DNA of 64,000 bases from Limonium bicolor (taxonomy: Eukaryota; Streptophyta; Magnoliopsida; Caryophyllales; Plumbaginaceae), in NCBI GenBank assembly GCA_023374045.1, contig CM041780.1, forward strand, positions 38,455,030 to 38,519,029, given 5' to 3'. Both the position numbers and the translations under genes were made by a program. The first letter of the stretch is position 1, and each line of letters opens with the position of its first letter. The notes beneath the pieces were generated by a model. That model did not search any database. It worked only from the letters and a program-made list of their open reading frames with translations, and was not told where the DNA came from. Shown in pieces: positions 44,084-55,385 of this stretch.

Positions 44084-45720
44084 TTAGTCCATCATCATGT
44101 AGCTGAAACTCATATTTCCACCCTCAAATGTACCGTCAGACAACTTCTGACTGATCTCCATCATTCGCTGATCACTCTGCTGTGCTCTACGTATGTCGTC
44201 CATAAGACTCGAGCTAGCCACAATGGCATTTAGAGAATGTGCTCGTCGACTCAGTGCGTCTGCTACAACATTAGCTTTCCCTTCTTTGTACTGCAAATCA
44301 ATGTCATAGTCCTTAAGAAATTCAACCCATCTTCTTTGTCTCATGTTTAACTCCTTCTGGGTGAATACATACTTCAAACTCTTATGATCCGAATATACGG
44401 TCATCTGGACACCATACAGGTAGTGGCGCCAGATCTTCAAGGCAAAAACAATAGCTCCAAGCTCCAAGTCATGTGTGGGATAGTTTTCCTCATGTTTCTT
44501 CAACTGTCGGGAAGCGTAGGCGACTACCTTCCCATTCTGCATGAGTACACACCCTAATCCCCTCCTGATGCATCACAGTAAACTTCATAACCCTCTGTGC
44601 CTTCAGGTATAGTCAAAACTGGTGCTGATGTCAAAGCATTCTTCAGAAGCTCGAATGAGGTCTCACATTCAGTAGTCCATGTGAAAGGTGCGTCCTTCTT
44701 CATTAAGCTGGTCATAGGTTTAGCTATTTTGGAGAAGTCTCTGACAAACCTTCTGTAGTATCCCGCTAAACCAAGGAAACTCCTGATGTCCGTAACTGTC
44801 TTTGGCCTAGGCCAAGTGCGAACTGCTTCTATTTTTGCTGGATCCACTGCGATCCCAGCATCTGAGATAACATGTCCTAGAAAGGAAACTCTGTCCAACC
44901 AAAACTCACATTTGGAGAACTTAGCATAAAGCTGGTTCTCCCTTAAGATCTCAAGTACATGTCGGAGGTGACTCTCATGCTCTTCCTTAGACTTTGAATA
45001 GATGAGGATGTCATCGATGAATACAACCACGGTCTTATCCAACTGCTCTCTGAATAATCTGTTCATCAAATCCATGAAGACTGCAGGTGCATTTGACAAG
45101 CCAAAGGCATAACTGTAAACTCATAGTGGCCATACCGTGTTCTGAATGCTGTCTTTTCTATGTCTTGCTCCCTGATGGGTATCTGATGGTAGCCTGATCT
45201 CAAATCGATCTTCGAAAACACTTTTGCTCCTCTCAGCTGATCAAATAAATCGTCAATCCGTGGTAGTGGATATTTGTTCTTCACCGAACTGCATTAAGCT
45301 CTCTGTAATCAATACATAAACGAAGGCTTCCATCCTTCTTCTTCACAAATAGGACTGGTGCTCCCCAAGGAGATACGCTAGGTCGTATGTATCCCTTGTC
45401 CAATAAATCTTTCAGCTGCTCTTCAGCTCAGCCATCTCTGCTGGTGCCATACGGTACGGTGCCTTAGCTATGGGACCGGTACCTGGTAGTAATTCGATGG
45501 AGAACTCTACCTCTCTGGATGGCGGTAAGCCTGGAAGTTCCTTTGGAAAAATATCTGGAAATTCCGACACCACTGGCATATCTGGATCAAAATCAGGGTC
45601 GTGCTCTACATCCTGAACATAGCATAGGTATACTTCCTTCTGCTTCCTGACGTGCTTGTACATAGACATAGCAGATATAACTTTTACTGATGGTGCTCTA
45701 GGGCTCTGGCGGTATGATAC
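44084..45720 (-). pseudogene. Reverse transcriptase and RNase H (16-kb chromovirus)
   Basis: RT copies the element's RNA into DNA and RNase H removes the RNA strand. The protease-RT linker ends FPDIFPKELPGLPP and [14 protein letters not shown] (about 45510-45420). RT continues with [15 protein letters not shown] (about 45300), [29 protein letters not shown] and the active site [12 protein letters not shown] (near 45020), then [12 protein letters not shown]. RNase H has VYCDASGGD, the start of its catalytic Asp motif, then [30 protein letters not shown] and [12 protein letters not shown]. The frame breaks near 45410, 45290, 45090 and 44548, each explained by a small indel. The fingers-palm order and the FIDD active site are normal for this lineage. 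Confidence 0.9.
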
Positions 45721-45722
45721 TG

Positions 45723-46125
45723 TCACTCCTGATGGACTCTTAAGTAACAGTCTGCGCTCTGCACAAAGAATGCGGCCTCTGTGCCGCCCCACCAGTCCAT
45801 CCCGACTATAACGTCGAATCCTAGACCTCTGAACTCAATAAGGTCAATGGGAAAATCCTCCTCCTTAATACTGATAGTGGCTCCTCTATAAAGACGAGTG
45901 CAACTGATCTTCTCCTTAGACGGGAGTGCCACCTTAAAATCAGGTAACTCTACAGCGTCTAGCCCCAACTTCCCCGCAAGCGAAGGCGAAACGAAAGTAT
46001 GTGAGGCTCCGGAGTCAAACAGTACTAGTGCATCCACTCCATTAACAGGAAAGGTACCAGTGAGGATCGCGCCACCCTTGCTGGCCTCCTCCTCAGTAAG
46101 AATACTTAAGGCACCTTCCGTCTCC
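45723..46125 (-). CDS. Retropepsin (protease) domain (16-kb chromovirus)
   Basis: The frame is open from 46125, after a TAA at 46128-46126. It reads GAILTGTFPVNG, then LVLFDSGASHTFVS with the DSGAS active site, LPDFKVALPSKEKI, and FDVIVGMDWW, the C-terminal ILGMDWL-type motif. The segment just before the active site matches the usual gag-pro linker, so the AlkB-like frame sits directly upstream. There is no obvious ATG at its own start, so expression probably depended on fusion to gag, readthrough, a frameshift or splicing. Confidence 0.85.
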
Positions 46126-46256
46126 TTAGTACAACCTAATAACAGAATCTGAGTAAGTACTTTGATATATGATGGGGTCTAAAGACATTCACTTTCATAA
46201 CAATAATGCTTCATTGATGAGATGATCTCCTTTCAGATGTCCAAACAATTACAATA

Positions 46257-47009
46257 CTAGTACTTTCTAAAAGTCAAACTTAATCTTCCTGGTTTCATGT
46301 GAGTGGTGTTTATCACTGTCGAAGGTGCTGTGTTTAGTTTGATCCTCTTAATTCCATGGTATAGCAACCTTGACTTTCCACCCATTACTAAAACATCTCC
46401 TGAACTCAATATGATTTTCTTTGCAAGGTCCACACGCTTCTGCTCGCCATAAAGGAACTCTGCGTCATCTCCAATTGACAAAGATAATACTGGTATCCCC
46501 TGTTCAAGGGACCTTTTGTTTCATCATTGTCCTGGTGTAGTCCTAAACGGCCTCCTTCTTCATAGAAGTTGATGATACATAGATCAGCCCTTAGATTGGG
46601 AACTGGATCTTCTTCTAGCTGTTGAGCTGTATTAACTGCTTGTTCCACAATTGGTAAAAATTCTTCTGGGATTTTTGGTACTTGTGCTCCATCTCCATTT
46701 CTTGTATCTTGGTAGGTTTTTGTGTAAGGATTCCAATCCTTTCCTAAGCACATCATTTTCAGCTTCATCTTTGATCCTCCTGGAAATTCTGGAGTGTAAA
46801 CCCTCCTGGTCCTGCTCCCAATTCTAGACATTTTCTGATGATTGTAATTTGTGCTCCGGTGTTAGGTATCCTTTGAGTAATATCAAACCTGGTTGGATAA
46901 CCTTACATTGTTCGTTCCCTGGGTCTTGTATTTTGATAATGTTTTCTTCCAGGGAGGGCGGTGAGGGGATAGGAAAGCATATCTTATAGCTTCCTACGTG
47001 GTTTAAATT
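46257..47009 (-). pseudogene. AlkB-family (ALKBH1-like) 2-oxoglutarate/Fe(II) dioxygenase inside a retrotransposon
   Basis: AlkB proteins use iron and 2-oxoglutarate to remove methyl groups from nucleic acids. The minus strand reads VIQPGLILLKGYL, LELGAGPGGF, KMKLKMMCLGKDWNP, CIINFYEEGGRLGLHQDNDE with the HxD iron ligands, SIGDDAEFLYGEQKRVD, SGDVLVMGGKSRLLYHGI with the third ligand His, and RLSLTFRKY with both Arg of the RxNxTxR signature (its Asn is Ser). It ends at TAG 46259. Three one-base deletions (near 46855, 46815 and 46497) break the frame; there is no other stop. No intron is seen and no ATG occurs in the first segment. It lies between the gag stop (47074) and protease (46125). It looks like a captured host gene, or a domain acquired by the family. 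Confidence 0.85.
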
Positions 47010-47073
47010 TTACTAGTGAGTCTTACTAATTCTTCCCTACTCAATTAGGCAATCAAGGCATGCAAGCACTCAT

Positions 47074-48502
47074 TCACATCATCCATTGCTCAATAATAGG
47101 TTCACATGGTTTAGAAATACCTGGGTTGGTAGAAGGACCAGCCTCATCTGAGCGGTCCATGACATGCAGGGCGGGTCCCGATGCTGGGCCTTTGCCCTTA
47201 TACCCCTGAGCCTGGTTTGTTGGCGGAGGGCGAGTATCGCTAGCTCCATTCTTAGGGCCGGTGTTTGCCTTTGCTCCCGGGCGGTAGTTCTTGCTCTCCG
47301 GGTTTCGGATACACTCGAAGGCCGATGTCCAAGTATGACAGTGGCGACACTGAACTTTCTCCCCTTGGCAGTCCACGCCGGGGTGATCTTTTCCACACTG
47401 TCTACAGTTGAAACGGCGGACATACTTCTGGCCCGTGTTTGAGCCAGATCCAGAACCTAATACAATCAAGGTCTATTATACATTCCAAAGGTACTGAAGT
47501 AATCACAAAAGTTTCAAATCTAACTGTCTGATTAGAGTGCCTACCCTTAGATGGGTAGGTTTTCTGTGAAGTTGCCGCTCCATGGGTTCCTGACTGGGGG
47601 TTCCCAGTAGTTTGGTTCCCCTTCCCTTGATAGGACCCCTGTCCTTTCTGATAGGGTTTGTTCCTTTTGTTGGAGTTCCCCTGCTTAGCATCTTCGCCAC
47701 CAGGTCCGTCCTTCCTCTTTTGGGAGCTCAAAGCATCCCTTCTCTTACATGTAATCTCCACCACGGAGGCAGCATGATAACATTCCTGAAATCTCAAGGT
47801 ATCAATCTCCAATTCTCCCATGACGGGGTATAGTAGATAATAAAATTTCAACCGGTTTATGTCTCTCCTGTTTTACCTGTAAACTGGTAGGGATGATTGG
47901 TCCCATCCCAAACTGGAGTCGAGGGCTCAGTCCCCCGTAGAATCGGTCGACCAACACTTGGTCCGAGTATCCTATACCGGGTAGTAGTCGGAGTAGTAGC
48001 GAAGTGAACTTCGCATAGTACTCATCCACTGACATCTTTCCCGTCTGCTCCAGGGCATCAAACTCTCTTGTCTTCACCATCCTGGTGTGGGCCGGTAGTA
48101 TTTGCCCCTAAGTAGTGCAGTGTAGTGTCCCCAAGTAAATGCTGGGTCATCCAGGTGGTCGGCTTTCACCATGTTCCACCAATCTCTCGCTGCATCCTTC
48201 AGATAAAAGGCAGCAAGCCTTACTTTTCCCTAGCTGGGACTGCAAGCTCGAACGCTGTCTCCATCTCCATGATGTATGTCTCCAAGTGAGCAGGGTCAGT
48301 CTGCCCCTTGAATGCAGTTGGCCTCAGATCAGCCAAACTCTTCACCCAATCTCTCTCCCTGGGTGGTGGTGGTGGAGGTAGCTGCTGCTGCTGTCCAACC
48401 CCCGCCTGTGCAAATGCCTGAGCGATTAAAGTAGCAATGTCTGCCAGCCTGATGTTTGGCTCCTCATCCGGCCTGTCCGCGGCGTCCTCCTCTTCCTGAC
48501 AT
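47074..48502 (-). pseudogene. Gag with zinc knuckles (16-kb chromovirus)
   Basis: Gag forms the virus-like particle that packages the element RNA. The ATG at 48502 starts MSGRGGRRGQAG; after a shift near 48460 come Gln/Pro-rich sequence and the Retrotrans_gag domain (RERDWVKSLADLRPTAFKG, then a DAARDWWN block near 48190, then MSVDEYYAKFTSLL). A basic Gly/Gln/Asn-rich stretch (47720-47530) leads to two knuckles: CRQCGKDHPGVDC and CRHCHTWTSAFEC, the second lacking the usual His. It ends at TGA 47074. Frame shifts lie near 48460, 48240, 48085, 47850 and 47480-47500. At the last, TTGTATTAG before GSGSGSN looks like a splice acceptor, so an intron is possible. gag normally fuses to protease; here the AlkB-like frame intervenes. 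Confidence 0.8.
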
Positions 48503-48667
48503 CTGCAGGATGTTGAGGTATATTAGATACTGTGGTCGCAATCTCGGTCCTGGATAGTAGTCTAAGTAAAACTAACTTAAACTCCTTTCAATACTATCAC
48601 TCAACCCATAACCTAAGCTTTTAGAAATCCTAATCTCGGTGTATCCTTGTATCCAGAGCGTAACTAC

Positions 48668-48680
48668 GCTCTGATACCAC
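48668..48680 (-). other. Primer-binding site (initiator tRNA-Met)
   Basis: On the minus strand GTGGTATCAGAGC lies four bases after the 5' LTR end. It matches the 3' end of initiator tRNA-Met, the usual chromovirus primer. Confidence 0.92.
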
Positions 48681-48684
48681 TTTT

Positions 48685-51600
48685 TGTAACACCCCAACCC
48701 GAAATCCAATAACCTGAACGGCGATCACTCCCAAATAAAATACAACTGCAGCGGAAATAAATACAACAACCGGGCGGTATTACAATGCCGTTGGCCACCC
48801 TTGTGACCAACAAGGCTAAGTCCAAATACAATCTCCAAAAGTCACGGTCTGAATACGAATACAATCCGAGATACTAGGAATCAAACTCAAATGTAAGTTA
48901 CTTAAGTAAAAACAAATGTCTATAAGGAGACTCCCATAGCTTGAATCTACCCCACCTACACTCGGTGTGGTAATCTTCTCAACTTCAGGTACCTGAAAAA
49001 TGGGGGTGCCCCCAAAGGGGCTCAGCAAACAATGCTGGTATGGAAAACGTGCAGCCCATCGTCTACCGGGCCACACCAACTACTTTGTCGAATACATGCA
49101 GTTCATTTTTTTATAAAGCTGTAAACAAGCATAGTAGGATAGTAACAAGTATCCATACAAGGACAATAATGTCACATAGAACAAGACTGTAGAAGGTCAA
49201 GTTAGCTGAACTGAAATTCTTTATGATAGTCGGTCCACACAATGGGACTGACAGGTATAACTGAATATCTGAAATAGTGAAGGTATAGTGACCTCGTTAA
49301 GATTGAAAGGTTGGGTATTAAAAACCCCAGGAGATAACGTAGTTAAACCCTAACTGAGAGGTGTGGGAAATAAATCCCACGAGAGGAATGAAGTCTTCCT
49401 CAAACTGAACTGATGGGCATTAGAAACCCGAGAGGAATAGAGTCTTCCTCCCAACTGAAATGTTCCGTCGCGACGTAGATAGGAGACGACCTGAGACAGG
49501 TACAGCTCCTGTAGCATGCATGGCCAGATCCAACTGGGCTCCTCGTTCTCGTAGTATAGAGTTGTTAAGTGTCATATAAAGACGTTAAACAAGAACACAA
49601 TGTGTATTGTCAATTATCACGTTTAGGATAATGACGTTTATTATAAAGTGAAGTTAGTGAGAGACTTGAGTACAAGTCCTCGGTATACTGAAGCGTAGGT
49701 ATTTAATCCACTGTATAGTAGTGTTTGTATGCGTGGGACATACACGTTGTAGTCAGCAACATTCACGCACATAAAATAATACCACAGTGTACAAGAGTAA
49801 AACAACAGTTTACAATAATTATCTTGGTCGTTATTTCAAACAACAGATAGCACACAAGCCGGTGTAATCCGGTAGAAAACAGGTTGCAAGAATCCCATAC
49901 CGTTCACCGTAGGTTGCAGTTGATTATACCCTGGTCAACGTCTGGTCAAACAAAGTCCTAGAATAGGATTAACTGAGAGGGTTAATTTATGTTACCCTTA
50001 TATAATAATTTATTGGATCTTTCAACAAATCTCGTATTTGTTATTTCATGTGAGGTTTATTTCTTTTAATTACCTCATGATTTAATGTATAACTTATTTG
50101 TTATTCCTTTTTGATTTATTTATAAATCCTTTAATGTACATATATGTATTCATATATTCATGTACTATATTTGTTGTTTATTTTAATTGTCTAAGTGACA
50201 TAACAACTTATAATTTTCTTAACTATATTTAAATGTCTTACAATGACATAATATTCTTATAATCTCATCATTCTCCTTTTAGTCATAAATAATATTATTG
50301 TTTCTTTTTAACTTCCTTATAACTATATAAGCCATAGTTCTAATTCCATAATTCCTTTAATTAAAATTCTTTCTTCTAATTCCTCAAAATATCCATATAG
50401 GACTTATATTTATTTAAATCTAAATTCTTACCCTTATATTTCGGTTATTTACAAAACAACCACATTAATTCATAAACTTTATATTTAAATTCTAATATCA
50501 TTATATTATAGAGTTTTAACTTCTTATTTAGCTAAATTACATAGTCACACTAATATTTTGGTATATAGTTTTTAAGTACTATAACTTTCAAAAATAACAA
50601 CTTAGCCCCTTAAATTCTCGGCAATAATAATTTATTTCCTATAATTACAATTTAACCACAAAATCTTATAACTTTACATAATGCCTTATAAACTATAGTT
50701 TTAATTTAATTCTCCATAAATGCCGAATATATATATATATAAATTCTTAAATTACCAAACTAACCCCAAAGTAATTCGGCTTTGTCATTATTCTTCCTTA
50801 ATTACATTTTCATCCCAAAACTTTATAATAGTTTCTTAATAACTTATAAACTAAAGTCTAAATATATAATTCCTCAAAATTTCAAAGGTGAACCTAATAA
50901 ATCTCTTAATTATGAATTCGCCCCCTTTATGTTCTAAACTTTCATAACAATTTTTATAAATTACATAATAGCCCAAAACTTTATAAAAAGTTATTTTAGA
51001 GCTTGTTTAAATTACCTAAAATTCTTAAAACTTAATTCCTAACCTTATATTATATCATAATTTCACCAAACACCCCTTTAGCTCTCGGCTTTCACAATAT
51101 ATACACTAAATTTTGTAAAAATTACATTTAAGCCACTTAACTTAATTAATTAGCCATTTAAGCACTAATAAAATATTTTAACTCACCAAACTTTATAGTA
51201 TAAGTTTATATACATAAGTAGCTCATTAAAAATCTATTTAACACTTAGACATTCGGCCATATTTTATAGTGACCATATAGTATATAAAAGTGGATTTATA
51301 TGTCATAATAAATATACATAAATTCATATGAGTCATATAACTTATGTAAAAATTATTGTAATGTCTTATATTGATTCTTAGCTCAAAAATAAGCATTTTT
51401 GCCCTTGAAGTTTCGGCTTGAATTAATATGTATCATAACTAAATTTTGTGACACAAAAATGTGTCTTAAGGTAAATATTTTCTATATAGTTATAGGTTAT
51501 ATTTTTGGCATATAATACCATATAGTTTCGGTTTTAATAAACCTAGGAGATGTACATAATTTTTGTATAATTTTTAGAAGCTTAACAAAGCTTATAACAT

Positions 51601-53549
51601 AAAGATTTACTTAGTAACTTACTTCTTAACAAAGGTGGTTAAGTGCTTGAACTCTTCTTGAATCTCCAAGCTTTCTCCAAGGAAATATTGATGCTCCACT
51701 TCGGTTATATGCAAGTGGTGAAGGAGTTTTAGGAGTTAGATCTTCAACAAAGATCTTAAGTAGATTTGTAAGTATTTTACAAGAGTTTACCTTAGACTTT
51801 TCTCCTTATGAATTCGGCTCACCAAAGGTAGATGAAGAACAAGTTTTCCTTCATGAAAATGAAGAAGAAGAAAAGGTCTTAGAAGAGGAAGAACTTGGTT
51901 ACACATAAAAATGTGCTTTAAGGATTTTTCAAGCATTAAAACTACCTTAAGATAACCTTGAGATGCTCCTTGGTTTAATGTTGGTTTGGACAACCTCCTT
52001 GGAGAACTAATTGATGCCGAACATCCTATTATACTAGGAAGAGTTTTGCTTCAAGACTTGCCAAGAAATGCTAGGAAATTACCTTAAAGATGAAGATAGA
52101 AGTTAAGTCTCCATTAATGGACTTAAGAGCTTCAAAGGAAGAAGATGAAGCAAGAAGAGAGAGCTAGGGAGCTTACCAAATTCGGAGGTGTGAAGTGCAA
52201 GGAGGAAAGTGAGACCTAGCTCACGTAAATGCAAAGAAAAGAATGACTTGGAATTGATTTTTGTTTTTCTTAATTTTTAATGTCAAATGACTATACTTTT
52301 CCTTAGTTTATTACAAGAGTTATTGGCTCAATAAATGACCTCCTTTCCAGCATGAAAACCGGCCATGTGGTATGACTAAGCAAGAGTTGGAAAGAAAATA
52401 ATGTTGGCTAGAAGACAAGGTAAGAAAAGGTAAGGATATTCCTTTGATTTTTCAATGTTAAATGACTTGTCTTCTTCTTCATGTAGGTGCACGATTTGGA
52501 GGTCTGAATGGGGCTTAACAACGGCCATGAATAGCTTGGAAGAAACATGGAAGGTTACTTAGTTTTTAAGAAAGCAAAAGAAAGGAATCTAGATCTACTT
52601 TTGCTTTAAGCATTTTGTTTGTATCTAGCTCACATGGCCTTATTCCTAAGCATTATTTCGACAGCTTGCTGGTCATATGAGACCTACATACTTTGACATT
52701 AAGTAATATAACACATGGAAGGTGAGTCACCATGTATTAAGCCTTTTATAAACTTTAAAGGCAAATTTTATACTAGTTTTTGCTCTAAATTCGGCCCCTA
52801 TAGAGAGCCTTGTTGACTAGTCACACCAACTGATTTAGAAGTTCATTTTAACCCTATTTAAGATTACCAATTCGTGGTATGTCAAAAACTACAAGGCAAT
52901 TGCGTAAAACGCGTTTTCGTGACACCCGAAGGTGTGTTTTGTGCTCTAAGGAAATTTTGGGAAACAAATTGTTTTTATGAGTTCCAAGTGTTTGTAAACA
53001 CTTATTATAGTAAATAAACATATATTAAGATGTTACATTGGGTATATGAGGTTATATCAACCCATGACATAATTTACGGGCCATCGGGACACACCCGGGC
53101 AAAAAGGAGCGCTAAAATCCTCCTTGTTTTTGCTGAATTTTGAGAAACCACTTCGTGGTTCTCTTTATAATGGTTAATAATGATGTTAGGAACTCAAGGA
53201 ATTAATTTTATAGGAGTTCGTGCCACCTCGGCACTCCTCCGGACTTTTCGTGCTTTAAGGAGCGGCGTGAGCACTCCCGAGCATTTTGCGTATTTGACTG
53301 AATATAGTTAAGGAATATATTTATATATTCATATAATGAGTGTATGACCATTTGGTTATGTTTTAGAATGTCATACAAGGTCATGCTTGATCACATGTTT
53401 CTAAGGCGTTTTAGCGTTTATGGAGAAACGACTGTTTTTACGTAACGTTCTCATGCATGGGTTTGCATGCGTACGTGAAATGATTTATAATAGGATTATT
53501 TTCCATTAAATAATGGTTTAATAATATTAATTAGATTTGGGGTATTTCA
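48685..53549 (-). mobile_element. 5' LTR of the 16-kb chromovirus
   Basis: 4,865 bp, from TGTAACACCCCAACC to TTTGGGGTATTTCA. It matches 37416-42267 along its whole length. Short reading frames inside have no domain and are not conserved in frame between the two LTRs. Confidence 0.93.
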
Positions 53550-53599
53550 CACATAGGGAAACGGCTCAACTGACTGGACACTACTTCCCACTACCGGTG

Positions 53600-55125
53600 A
53601 AACTCTGATGATGACAATGGGTGCTTAACTGGTGGTCGAGAAACCTCTTGGCTGCTATGCTTCTGTTTCCCAATCCTTGACCTAGCCTGAGCGATCCTCT
53701 CGTCGACGCTCTGATTAATCCTTTGCCCATCTCAGCCATCTATCTCAGTTGCTCCTCGGCTAATATCCTTCCTTGTGACACTTCTAGACACGGGTACGCC
53801 AAATGCCTGGCGGATACCAACGTGCCCAACAAACCCAATGGCACGATGGATGATCCTTCTTACCAAGAGCGCGTGTAGAGGTCATCATTCTCTGTGAGGT
53901 CCAGGTGCCCGGGTGAGCTGAGAGCTTAATTCACCCCAAAACAACACACAAATACAGTTATTAGTTTACATAAGTTCATATACAAATGAAATGAACCGTT
54001 CGACTAAAAATGAAATGACATCATTTACCATTTGAGCAATAATTGCTCTCGTGGCATCATCGTATTGAGGATTTTCGGGAGTAGAGTTCTTTGGAATGTG
54101 GCTTAACTCCCACACTTTCATTCTTCTGCCACTAGTATCCAATGAGCCATCCGTGGGCAGATATCCCTTTCGCTCCATTCTGGTACACTTTGAGCAATAC
54201 TTTTTCCACCTAAGTGGTGAGGGTACAGATTCTTCTTAGCATTTGCTTGTTGTTGTGCACGGAGAGCCTGCATAAATTAATATGATCATGTTCAGTGAAA
54301 TTGAACACAAAAGACATAAGAAATTAAGAGTAATTTATGTATGTATGACACTAAAGTGCACCTGGAACTTCAGTGTCTGACGTGACTCAACAAATTGTAC
54401 CCATTGCTTCGGTGATTCCCTCGTAAACCTCCCATGGTGGTCTCTCACCACCGAAACCATGATCTAGATCATCTGGATCTTCTGGATCAGGCATCTTGTA
54501 GATGAACTTGTTAGCCAACTTATTCTTATGGTCCCGGAACTGTTTCGACATCGATGATAGCACATCCTTTTTAAGTGCGGGATCCACGGGGAAACGAGAC
54601 TACATACATGATCATTCAGTTAGTAAAGTAAACATAAATATTCTATTATTTCACAATAGATCATAGTAATAATGTAGAGATTTACCTGGAGACGCTCAAC
54701 ATAGTATCCTTCAACGATTGAGGCACTTGCTTCAGGTGTGGTTTATGTTACAAAATGTCTTCACCAAATGGCTACCGTAAGCGGTGAAGTCATTTTTCCA
54801 ATTTCCATGAGGTTGGTTGAACTGATTAAATTGCACCGGTTTTTGTAGGAGGGCCCTTTAAATCCTTCAGCCCACGTGTGGCACCTCTCTTCTTTTGCTT
54901 CTTGGCCTCTGGTGGGACAACTGACGGCTCTTCGGTCTGCTTTGAAGGGCCAGCCTCAGTCTCATCGCGTACAGCTACTTGGTCTTTCTTTTTCTTTCCT
55001 CCTCTTGTGACCCGCTTACTTGGTCTACCCTGCTGTGGCTCAACTTCTCTAGTCAAGAGAAACTGTCCAACAGGGTCATCCATAGGGTGATCATCCACTG
55101 CAAAAAAGAAATAAAGCATTTTCAT
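53600..55125 (-). pseudogene. CACTA second gene (Ptta/En-Spm, Transposase_24-like)
   Basis: Proteins of this kind act with the TNP2 transposase, in the role of TNPA. The first segment (55125-54826) is basic and charged (GRPSKRVTRGGKKKKDQV). The next reads VLSSMSKQFRDHKNKLANKF (about 54560-54500), then QQQANAKKNLYPHHLGGKS (about 54260-54210) and MKVWELSHIPKNSTPENPQY (about 54125-54065), the WELSH-type block of Transposase_24. A coiled-coil-like RINQSVDERIAQARSRIG follows near 53725-53675. Frames change between segments; some gaps may be introns (near 54600-54700, 54285-54360 and 53940-53990), others indels. The gene runs up to the chromovirus LTR. Confidence 0.75.
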
Positions 55126-55385
55126 CAGATATATAAATTAACATAAATATTATGAAGCATAACAATAACAGTTAAGATGACATTACAGTCTACATTCTAC
55201 TAACAACATTACCTGACACAAAAACATAAATCATTTCATATTGTCTACCCAAACACCCTCATCATGGTCTGATCGTGCGTAGAGCAAATCGTTTCGGTAA
55301 CATCAATCGAATCCGATAATCCAGTAGGAAACAAGGATGTTTCCTCTACCGTTTCATATTATCATCGTTATCCTCTCATTTTCGA

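Larger units (their letters stand above)
37416..53549 (-). mobile_element. 16.1-kb chromovirus (Tekay/Del-like) with an AlkB-type insert
   Basis: Two 4.85-kb LTRs (48685-53549 as 5', 37416-42267 as 3') flank a 6.4-kb internal region read on the minus strand. The order is PBS, gag (48502-47074), AlkB-like frame (47009-46257), protease, RT, RNase H, integrase, chromodomain and polypurine tract. All pol domains are present, but each is separated by small frame shifts. The two LTRs are very similar, with differences mostly of one to three bases, so insertion looks recent. The flanks CCTAT (left) and CACAT (right) are not a target duplication. Confidence 0.93.
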
